Shown here: piece by piece, positions 12,887 through 21,900 of the stretch | Numbering within the stretch: the stretch's first letter is position 1 | Layout: each line of letters starts with the position of its first letter | Assembly (NCBI GenBank): GCA_019096065.1 | Contig: JAGUCH010000009.1 | Coordinates: forward strand, 816,001 to 880,000 | Reading direction: 5' to 3' | DNA: 64,000 nt | DNA from: Paracyclopina nana | Taxonomy: Eukaryota > Arthropoda > Copepoda > Cyclopoida > Cyclopettidae | Translations under genes and position numbers: made by a program | Notes under the pieces: model-generated | What the model was told of the DNA's origin: nothing | The model's input: only the letters and a program-made list of their open reading frames with translations | The model's database searches: none

Positions 12887-13141
12887 CTACTTGCTTTTAT
12901 CGCGTTCTTCGTCTTCGTCTTCGTCGGAATAGCTCTTCCTCCTCCGTCTATGCCTCCTGCTCTCAGAAGACCTCTTACTTCGCTTAGCTAAAGATCCTCT
13001 CTTCAAGATGGGTGATGGGTTGCGGGTACGAGGATGCCGATGACGCCTCCCGCTGGGTGTTGCTGTTGTTGTTGATGATGTAGGAATCACCTCCCCCTCG
13101 GTGTCTTTGTTGCCTTCTTCGAGAGCGAGCTCTATCGTCAT
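12887..13141 (-). CDS. Small Arg/Ser-rich basic ORF, doubtful
   Basis: 84 codons, overlapping the end of the TFIIB-like frame in another phase. It is rich in RS, RRH and RRR clusters and ends in an acidic tail. It could be a DNA-condensing or nuclear protein, or the continuation of the upstream gene after a frameshift, or nothing. A (CT)n run lies immediately downstream, before the integrase start. No family recognised. Confidence 0.3.
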   Translation of the reverse strand: MTIELALEEGNKDTEGEVIPTSSTTTATPSGRRHRHPRTRNPSPILKRGSLAKRSKRSSESRRHRRRRKSYSDEDEDEERDKSK

Positions 13142-14049
13142 CCTTGTTCATTCCCAATAAAGCATCGGCGAGTCCCTTGGCAAATGGGATGCTGTTCACG
13201 AGAGGATCAAGGAAGGATTGGATACCGGTTGCAAGTGTATCAATGGTAGAGGGATGGTAGTGCTCTTCGTAAAGGTGCTCCCTCATCTTTACCTTCTTTC
13301 TTCCCTCAGTTTTTTTGAGATGTTGGCGAATGTAGCGCAAAACGGCAACTTTACTAATGCCTCCTGCTTTACAAATATCTCCGAGATTCGGTATCCTAAG
13401 GTTGCTTTCCTGAATCAAGCGATAAAGATGAGCGCAGCACACAGTGCTAGGGTGATTAGAGCTCAACAAATCAACCTCTTGTAACGCGGTTGCGCATTGC
13501 TTCTGTAGAGAGGTAGGCAGGCCGAGGAGGCTACTAAGGCGAGGTAAAAGATCCAAAGGTGTTAATCCGACCGTGGTTAATGAAGGAGATAATGTGTCCG
13601 CAACACCAGCTCTTGCAACTTTCTTTTCCAATTGATTGAGAGTTTTTTCCGAGATACCTGTAATACCCGCAATTTCGCGAAAAGACCTAGTGCATCCTTC
13701 CCGCAAAAGAATCAAATGCAGACAGTAGGCCAACAAACAGTCGCGTTCAATATATCTCAGCTCGGGCATTTGCTTGATCAGGAACGAGTGTATCGCCACC
13801 ATATCTTGAGCCTAAATTGGTGGCGTTAAAACTCCAATCCAAGCTGAGTTGAAGTAAGTGAGGGGCGCTACCTTCATTTTCCTCCTCCATTGTTTCGTGC
13901 GAGCAACTCGCTGAGGGAGGCGGGGTTGAGATGGATGATGCAAAAAGGAAATTGTCCGTGACCAATCCGCATTGACGACACATGCTCGTGCCCTCATGCT
14001 GATCATCAACCACGTCTTCTTGCTTACACTCGTTGATGATGTTGGACAT
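12984..14049 (-). CDS. TFIIB-like transcription initiation factor
   Basis: General transcription factor IIB homologue. ATG at 14049. Residues 8-30 resemble the TFIIB zinc ribbon: Cys8, then VVDD, then CRQCGLV with Cys24 and Cys27; the first Cys of the usual four is Ile here. The frame ends at 13747, but an overlapping frame (from 13802 to 12984) carries two cyclin-like repeats: LLAYCLHLILLREG with FREIAGITGISEKTLNQLEKK (repeat 1), and LPRLSSLLGLPTSLQKQC with DICKAGGISKVAVLRYIRQ (repeat 2), closely following TFIIB helix patterns. A frameshift or intron between 13,813 and 13,747 must join them. The tail after about 13,200 is unrelated, Arg/Asn-rich. The stop of the TBP-like gene is 10 bases upstream of this ATG. 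Confidence 0.8.
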
Positions 14050-14059
14050 GGTGACTCTC

Positions 14060-14760
14060 CTAGACAATTAATCTTTTGACCGCTTCGCTTAAAATGCTTC
14101 CGAGGCTGTGCATGTCCGCCTCAGTTTTTGCTCCAGTGACCAGAATAGCTCCGCTTGCATATAGAATTCCCGTAGGTCCTCTGTTTGGTATGTATATCAC
14201 CAAACCGGAAAATGTTTGAGGGTTGTAGCGAGTAGTGCACCCTAGAGGAGAGGCAGCAGAATCGGTAGCTTCGTAGTCAATGCTCTCAAGTTTAAAGGTG
14301 AGGAGATAGCTTGCGAGGGAAGTGAAAGCTTGCCGGTACCGGTGATGCTATCCACTTTGATGCTCGCAATGAGTTCGCCGTCTGTGATGTTGATGATTAG
14401 AACAAGAGCTTTGGCTATGTCTCGCTGATTGCGAACGCCCGTTACATTAACGTGTACTTTCTCCTCGGAAGCTTGATCATCGACTGAAGGCTCTGCGTTG
14501 GCTTTGAAGGATTTAATGAAGAAACCCAACCTCAGCGACCCCTTGCGGTCATAAATTTGCACAAAATTTGCGTAAATCTTGATGGAATATGCATTTTCTC
14601 CATTATCGTCGAGCAAATTGCCCACCCTATTTACCAGATCTTCCGAGGTAAGCCATCTTCGCAGCTGTTGTTGCTGCTGCTGCTGCTGCAGCAGCAGCTT
14701 CGGGGGGCTATATATGTTAACGCTGAGATTAATGTTCTTCGTCTCCAACAACATGGTCAT
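14060..14760 (-). CDS. TBP-like (TATA-binding) protein
   Basis: Homologue of TATA-binding protein. ATG at 14760. An N-terminal run of eight Gln (residues 25-32) recalls animal TBP but is a simple CAG repeat. A divergent first lobe (to about 14,400) ends in VNVTGVRNQRDIAKAL, in the place of the TBP helix after VTGAK. The second lobe is clear: YNPQTFSGLVIYI, then GILYASGAILVTGAKTEAD, then a terminal helix, ending at TAG 14,062-14,060. A reading-frame change around 14,310-14,340 separates the lobes: either an indel, or an intron whose acceptor would be the pyrimidine-rich CTCCTCTAG near 14,243. Directly upstream of the TFIIB-like ATG; divergent from the capsid gene. Confidence 0.82.
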
Positions 14761-14934
14761 CCTATATCATTGGGCTTTCAACTAACAATGACGCCTTAAT
14801 CAAGACCGGCTCGCCCGCTCGCTCTACGCTCACGCCTAAGTAACCGCCCTCGTTGCAAAGCTCTTACCTATGAATATATGGGCGTGGATAAAATCTGCAA
14901 TTGCGCATGCGCACGCAAGATGAGCGTGCTCTCC

Positions 14935-14972
14935 TATATAAAAGACGCCGCCTTGTTCCCTTGGCTTTCAGT
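14935..14972 (+). promoter_or_regulatory. TATA box and TCAGT initiator of capsid gene
   Basis: TATATAAAA at 14935-14943 and TCAGT at 14968-14972, 35 bases from first T to initiator A, followed by an ATG at 14997. The region 14,761-14,934 also serves as the upstream region of the divergent TBP-like gene. Confidence 0.75.
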
Positions 14973-14996
14973 CGTTACTCAGTTGCTATCTTTACC

Positions 14997-16381
14997 ATGT
15001 CATCGGACATTACTAGCCCAAGCGATGGTTCGCTGAAATCAAAGCAGCAGCGCATCCTCAAAGGAATTCTACCAGCGGCACCCGGGTTTGATGATGGAAG
15101 CTTTGTGAAGCAACATCTCCCCATCAACAACAATGAGACGATGATGGATTCTCGGCTGAATTTGTTTTCTCCGGCTCCCCTGCAAACTGCCGTTGAGGAG
15201 GGCAGAGCCCAATTCTTTTGCCCCATGTCGACGCTATCGAATGATGCGACTACTTTTGAGTTTTCGCTACCTCCCTCACACTCATATATGGATATGCGAG
15301 CCACGCGTCTGTGGGGTAAGGTTAAGGTTGTGGACAAGGATGATAATCCCCTACCTGACTCTGAGGATTTTTCCACAGTTACCATGTTCCCAGCCGCCCT
15401 TTTCCGGTTGTGCTCGGTGATGGTGAATGGTGTCGAGTGTCAGTCCGTGAACAAGTTTTGCTTTCACTACAAGACCTGGTTGGAGAATACTTTCTCGTTC
15501 TCTGACGCCAGCAGAGAGTATTTCATGCGTCATATGATTGGCTTCATCGATGATGTTAGTGGAACGGAGAATGCGGTCGAAAGCGGGATCAAAAATAGCT
15601 CGGGTCAGGCCAGCGGTTACGACTTGAGAAGAGAGCTGGTGAAGGGCAGCAAAGAGGTGGAGTTTTGCAATCCTCTCAGCGTGGACCTTATTAGATGCGA
15701 TAGATTGTTGATTCCCGGCTGCAGTTTCCGCATTCGCCTTGTCAAATCGGACCCAGGCTTTGTCATCATGGCTCACGCCAGAGCCACCCACAAGTTCATA
15801 TTCGAAGATCTCAGGTTGGAAGTTCGCTATGTTGATCTTCACAAGGATATCAAGGAGAAACATGCTTTGGCTCTCAACACCAAGCCTGCTCTATACCCTT
15901 TCAAGATGAACCAAGTACTTACGCGAGTCATCCCGGCTGGAGTCACTACGATGGTCATCCCAAACTTGGCCGTGGGTACGTTGCCGGGGCTTGTTGTCTG
16001 CGGCTTCATTGATTCCCGAGCCTTTGGTGGGGCCTATGAACAAAACCCGCGAAATGCCTGTGGGTACGTTGCCGGGGCTTGTTGTCTGCGGCTTCATTGA
16101 TTCCCGAGCCTTTGGTGGGGCCTATGAACAAAACCCGCGAAATGCCTGTGTGCCTTTCACCATGGAGGCTTTCAAAACTGGGAAAATGTTCTTCGCCCTC
16201 AACATGTCGGGTGATCACGGGGGTAAAGGCCGTGCGCTATCGACCCAAGCTAGGTATGCTGGAGGCTGACGTGTCCTTTAAGACACCCTTGCCCAACACG
16301 ATGCACATGGTCGTTTTTGCCATCTACAACAAAACGTTGGTCGTGGATGCTATGCGCAACGCCGAACTCCTCGACTATTGA
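14997..16381 (+). CDS. Polinton capsid protein, F54H12.2-like (probable major capsid protein), frame broken
   Basis: ATG at 14997 just after a TATA/Inr promoter; about 460 codons. It matches the F54H12.2-like family found in many animal Polintons: a YMDMRATRLW segment early, a central LIRCDRLLIPGCSFRIRL region, and a VVCGFIDSRAFGGAYEQNP region before the C-terminus, which ends AMRNAELLDY. I take this as a jelly-roll shell protein; major-capsid status is likely but from memory. Two breaks: an 88-bp tandem duplication (15,972-16,147) shifts the frame, and a second shift lies at a G5 run near 16,217. Removing one repeat copy would leave a single 1-nt problem. Stop at 16,379-16,381. Confidence 0.72.
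15972..16147 (+). repeat. 88-bp tandem duplication inside the capsid gene
   Basis: Two identical 88-base copies (15972-16059 and 16060-16147) starting GTGGGTACG. 88 is not a multiple of three, so the second copy throws the capsid gene out of frame. Identity suggests a very recent event or an assembly error. Confidence 0.95.
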
Positions 16382-16437
16382 TGAGAAGAACAAAGAAAGA
16401 AAGAAAGAAAGTGAAAGCCGCAAGCGCGTGGCGGCCC

Positions 16438-16481
16438 GTCCGTTCCGGGTAGGGGGCTTCGCCCCCTTTCCCGAACCGGAC
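16438..16481. other. Long hairpin with TTCG loop after the capsid gene
   Basis: AGGGGGC-TTCG-GCCCCCT forms the core and outer arms GTCCG..CCGGG and CCCG..CCGGAC extend the stem, starting 57 bases after the capsid stop. It could protect or end the capsid transcript. It lies in a GC-rich island (16,420-16,600) unlike the surrounding sequence. Confidence 0.6.
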
Positions 16482-16672
16482 AGGCTCGCCCGCTTCTCGC
16501 GGTTGTCGGAGCCATGCCAGCGACTCGCGAGCCTCGGCATTGCTACCGCGTTAAGGCCGGGGGGGTCGTATTGCGCTCGTAGCGAAGAGGTTGGACGACG
16601 AACGTAAAGTAAAAAGAAATAATAATAAAGATTGGAGCGCACGCAGGCACGCTTTGATTTTGATTTTTATTG

Positions 16673-16990
16673 AGGAGGAGGAGGAGGAGGAGGAGGAAGA
16701 GGAGGAGGCGACAACTAGCGACTGCGACTACGATGATTCTTCTTCTTCTTCTTCTTCTTCATGTTCTTTTGCCGCAACCGCCGCTGTTGTCGCTGTTGCC
16801 GCTGTTGCCGCTGCTGCTGCTGCTGTTGAGTAAAGCCGCCGAACCAGTCATCAAAGTCTTTGTCGTCATTGTCGTCGTCATCCTCATCATCATCGTCGTC
16901 CTCGTAGTCGTCATCATCATCATCATCATTGTCCTCATCGTTGTCCTCGTCGTTGTCATCGTCATTGCGCTTCTTCCTTTCTTCAGCGAC
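16673..16990. repeat. Trinucleotide low-complexity tracts (GAG, TTC, GCTGTT, TCATCG)
   Basis: Consecutive runs of GGA/GAG, CTT, GCTGTTGCC and TCATC-type triplets. On the minus strand they encode Lys, Gln/Arg and Asp-rich stretches at the C-terminal end of the gene below. Such triplet slippage is consistent with a coding frame being kept for some time. Confidence 0.8.
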
Positions 16991-18400
16991 AGCGGCGGCG
17001 GCTCTCGTTGTTGTTGTTAATATTCTTTTGGGTCTCGCTTGCTTTCTTCTATGAGGGCGGTCGGTGGTGGCAGCAGTGGTGGCGGTAGGCACGGATGACG
17101 TTGACATCGGTTGTGCCGCTGCCGCAGCAGCGGTTGCTCCACCGCTCGAGGAGCTGACTGCATCCCCGTTTAAAGCCCGTTGAAGCAGCGACATTGGTGG
17201 CAGAGACGATGAAGGTCGTAATGATGGTGATGGAGGTGGTGGCAGAGGCAACGTGGCTTGTTGTCCCGTCCGCTTCTGCCACTTGCTGCTGCTGCTACTG
17301 CTGCTACCGCCGCTGCTGCTGGCAATGGGGGAAAGTCTCGTGCCGGGTTTCACGTTCATGTGCCTTGCGAGCATCCATCGCTTCGCAAACGTTGCTAAAC
17401 ACTCTTTGCATTGGAATAATTTCAAACTACTGCCTTCGGGCGTAAAACCCTCTTCTTCTTCTCCCCTACGCTATTGAATTAGTGAATCACCGCTAGAAGC
17501 GCCCGTAGCCACCGTGTCACCGGATTCAACTCCGAGCGTTTGATTATCTCTGCTTGAAGGAGCGGTAGCAGTTTCGGTAGCAGTGTTAGTGATTACATCG
17601 TCATCATCTTATTCATTACCTCCGATCACGGTGATTCCATCATCGGGGTCATTTGGGTCGGCATCGTGAGAAACTATGTAATCAAAATCTTTGTTTGCCC
17701 ACTCATCATTTTCATTGCTAGGAATATTACTTTCTTCTTCTCTAGGGAGATTTCTGGCTCACTTTGTAGGTGGAGGGCGCGAGGCTGAAGTAGATCCATC
17801 TGGATGGTTGTTGGACGTTGAAGTAGGGTTGTTGCTATCTCTTGGTCTGGGAATGGCGGTTGCAATGAACTGACCCGTGAAAGCATTGCTCGGACGTATC
17901 CTCGGTGTATCTTCTTGACCTCCAATCTCTCTGTTTCCGAGTCTTAAGCTCGGAATACCGAGACGACGTTTCACCTTCAACTTCCTTCGCAATTCTTGAG
18001 GATTCGCTCGAAGAGCCTCCGATGAGTTATTATCGTTCATTCCCGTGTCCTCAAGTTCATCCCCGACCGAAGCTTGATTTTCACTCATTAATATTTCATC
18101 ATTTTCCCCTACTTGAGGTGCAGCATCACCCTCGGGGGTCAAAGCATCATGGTTTTCCATGGCTTCAACTTCATTCCCATCATTTACGCTAGGAGGTTCA
18201 GCCGTTGCTTGCTGAGCTGGAGGCGGCGGCCAAATGTCAGCGTTGTACTCTCGCAGCTTTTGTAATTCATAATGGTCCTTTTCCTTTTCAATTTTCTTGA
18301 CTAGCACATCAAAGAGAGGTTTAGGCACCATAGCCATCTCAGCAAAGCTGGAGACGAAGGGTTTCTTGCGCGATGGCAACCGCGGTAAATCCCCATCCAT
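16715..18400 (-). pseudogene. Polinton accessory protein with zinc-finger half-motif and acidic tail; three in-frame stops
   Basis: ATG at 18400. One reading phase stays open for about 560 codons except for three stops: TGA at 17,759, TAA near 17,610 and TAG near 17,474. The N-terminus (MAMVPKPLFDVLVKKIEKEK near residue 23) has the look of a protein I recall in many Polintons; the middle is acidic; past residue 325 there is a C2H2-like start (CKECLATF...RH) lacking the last His; the tail is Ser/Ala-rich, then poly-Asp, Gln/Arg and Lys. No frameshift is needed, so decay (if real) came by point nonsense changes, or the region is several short genes. Function unknown. Confidence 0.5.
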
Positions 18401-18486
18401 ATTTAACTCGGGGCAGTGTGGGGGGGAGAGATGAAATTATAGCGATAAAAAAACAAAAACTATGGTGCCGAGACGGTGTTGTGTCA

Positions 18487-18883
18487 CTATTGCTGCTGCT
18501 GCTGCTGCTGCTGCTTTCCCAACTTCCTGCCTTCTGGAACAACGAGAGGTCCCAGCGCTTTGACAATGTGAGTCAATAATGGCTTGAGTTTTTCAGCTTG
18601 CGCTTGCTGTAGCAATCTACGCTTCCTTGCCTTAGGAGAGTTGCTTTTTTTTATATATATATTGCCAAGCCTGTACATCTTCTTCAACTATGCGTCTCAT
18701 GGCCTTTTTTCGCGCACCTTTAACGTCCACATTACCGTACAGGCAGTTGTAGATGCATGAGCAGATTTTATCTACGCCCATATCCGTGAAATTAGTGAAA
18801 AGTTCGCGCTGCTCATTAGATGAGAGCTTCGCAAGGGCGGTCAATAGGTGAAAGTGACACTTTTTTGTTGATAATTGTTTCAT
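18487..18883 (-). CDS. Small conserved Polinton-type protein, frame broken
   Basis: ATG at 18883. The first frame runs to 18632; the second (to 18487) continues with SPKARKRRLLQQ. The switch is at a TATATA/A-rich run near 18,650. The pattern (short helices, an N-x-L-YGN motif as CLYGNVDV, then a KR-rich segment and LLTHIVKALGPLV) resembles a roughly 100-residue protein I recall from many animal Polintons; its role is not known to me. It ends in a run of Gln encoded by a CTG/CAG repeat (18,488-18,515). Confidence 0.5.
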
Positions 18884-18975
18884 GGTAAAAGAAAGACAAT
18901 TTGTTTAACGTAACATAGTTTGCATTGCTTTCCATAGGTTCATGTCATTAAAGTAAAGTACAACTTTCTCTCGCA

Positions 18976-21900
18976 TTACTTGGGTAAGTACACAATAGGC
19001 GGAGCCTGATTGCTAAGCAGATTGGAGCGAATCCTCACAGGATCCGGACAAGTCTGGGTGAAGTCCAATATGAGAGGTGAAAATGCAACTCCGGTTGCTC
19101 TGCGATAAGCTTGTGTCACTGCGGCTGCGGCATAAGGATACACCTGTTGACTCAAACTAGCAACACTGCGTTGATCCCTAGGATTTTTGAAGAGGACATG
19201 GTACTGAGCATTTATGCTTATGGCACGAAAGTTTGGACACCTAGCTTGGAACAAGGTCTGAGTCAGGTAGAAAATGGAACATCTGAGGTGGTTTCTAAAC
19301 TTGGTAAAGAGCAACTCAACATCCTCCATATTACAAACTCTAATGATAAAAAATAAGAGGTCAGATGAGCGAAAAAAGGAACTCAAAATTTACACGTACA
19401 ACTTACCTATTTAAATCATCAAGAATAAGTATGCTTTCCCCACCACTTTTAAAATCAAGCAGCATGGCTTTAAGCTCTTCCCTCTCCGGTAAATATTGCA
19501 TCATACCGGTGATAAGATTTTCTTCCATCATCTCTCTGTGCTCAGACAGACATGCAAAAAGGGGCTGGCAAAGTTGTCACTAGTAGTGTGCATGAGTGAG
19601 ACGTTGCTTTTTTTGACTATAGGGCTACCCGATTTTTTTTGCTCAGCCCTTCAGGGGCCCCATGGGACCGCCAAAACACCAAGGATTTTTTCTCTGCGTG
19701 GCCGGGAAGTGCCTCAAATTCGAGGATTTTCATCCCCCTTGGCATCCGCCATTTCGCGATTTTTATAATCATGAAGTTTTAATTTTTCCGTCAAATTGCT
19801 GCGCGTTAATTGCATCATGAAAAGAGTGACGTCATGTAAGCTGAAAAAAACAAACAGCAACAGATGCATTTTGCGCTAAGCATGTGGCTATAAATACCGG
19901 AAAAAAGAGCCCAGACGTGATTCACATGAAGAAAGGCCAAATTGCCGGAAGAAAATGGAGCCCAGAAAAAGGAGCTCAGAAAAGTGAGCCGAGGTTGCCA
20001 CAGAAACTAGGAACGAAAAATTGGCAATATACCGGAAGAAAACAAGGCGCAATTCACCTGAAGAAGGGCCAAATTGCCGGAAGAAAAAGGAGCCCAGATG
20101 CCAAATTCCAAGAAAAAAGGTGAAATTACGCTTAATTCTTCGTTTGAAGTAATAAAAAAATTATATCTTCAGCACCAGCTCTGTTTAATTGAGGGAGTGG
20201 CCGGGGCGTGGCTGCCAACCCATGGACTAGTTCACCTGACCTCAGCCAACATTCTGGAGGACTAGTATATTTTCCAGGCCACGCCCTTGGCCTCCTAAGC
20301 CCACCTCACCTTGGCTGCCAGTACTGTTGGGAAAAGTGAAAACGCGAGTCCTTGGAGATGAATGGAGGGAGGGGCTGGGGCGTGGCTGCCAACCCATGGA
20401 CTAGTTCACCTGACCTCAGCCAACATTCTGGAGGACTAGTATATTTTCCAGGCCACGCCCTTGGCCTCCTAAGCCCACCTCACCTTGGCTGCCAGTACTG
20501 TTGGGAAAAGTGAAAACGCGAGTCCTTGGAGATGAATGGAGGGAGGGGCTGGGGCGTGGCTGCCAACCCATGGACTAGTTCACCTGACCTCAGCCAACAT
20601 TCTGGAGGACTAGTATATTTTCCAGGCCACGCCCTTGGCCTCCTAAGCCCACCTCACCTTGGCTGCCAGTACTGTTGGGAAAAGTGAAAACGCGAGTCCT
20701 TGAAGATGAATGGAGGGAGGGGCTGGGGCGTGGCTGCCAACCCATGGACTAGTTCACCTGACCTCAGCCAACATTCTGGAGGACTAGTATATTTTCCAGG
20801 CCACGCCCTTGGCCTCCTAAGCCCACCTCACCTTGGCTGCCAGTACTGTTGGGAAAAGTGAAAACGCGAGTCCTTGAAGATGAATGGAGGGAGGGGCTGG
20901 GGCGTGGCTGCCAACCCATGGACTAGTTCACCTGACCTCAGCCAACATTCTGGAGGACTAGTATATTTTCCAGGCCACGCCTTCGGCTTCACAAGCACAC
21001 TTCACCTTGGCTGGCTGCTTTGTGATACCTTGGTCCATTATTAAACTGAATGGACTAATTAATAAAAGCTGCTTTACTAGAATCTTTTAACTTTAGAAAA
21101 AATCTTAAATGATGCTAATAAATATATTATGTGTATCACAGTTTTTTATACAAAAACACTTGGCATTTTGAAACTCCAGCAGACATCTTTATGGGATTGC
21201 CTCCATCCACCTCAAAAAATGAGCTGTCATCAAGGACATGAGCAGTGTAGTGCCCTGAATCCAAAGAGCCTTTGTGCTCAATAGCTGAAACCAATTGGTA
21301 TTTTGCAGGTTCCCCCATAGTTGGTATGGCTAGAATTCCTCCAATGTCAACAGGGGCCTCCACTTTTTGACTTTGGCCATTACTCCACAAGATCCTATTG
21401 ATGGAAACTGCAAGGATTGGTGTGGGATTGTTGAAGACCTTCTTCAGCTTCTCAGTGTAGGCTTGACCACAACTGCTGCATTTTCCCTGTCTTTGGTGGG
21501 AGAATGAGTCTTGTATTGCCTCCTGTAGAGTACTCATTGGGAATTCCATTGAGTAAACACCAACCACAGTAGGTTGAGAACAATGTGTGAATGATTTGCA
21601 TCCACAACCTGACTTTGTGGTGACCTCAACAATTTCAGGCTGAGCAGCTTCAGCCAATGGGCATCCTGGGCTTACGTCATCAGGCAGCAAGGCAAAGAAA
21701 AAGTCCTCAGCTGCTTTGTATTCAGCCAAGTAGGACTGGTCTCTTTTGAGCTCTTCAACAAAGAGTTTCAAAAGAGGCTTGTCTTCAACTGTCACGCTAG
21801 TGGCAACTTGTATCCATTTTGCCATGGTAGCATTAAAGCCATCTCTTGGCTGAGGCAGATCACTCCACCTAGTTGTCTCTGCTGCCAAGCCTGACTGTCT

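Noticed and set aside
14664-14690. Poly-Gln as evidence of animal TBP origin
   Set aside because: The CAG run is a microsatellite, and similar CAG runs occur at 18,488 and 16,812 in unrelated frames.
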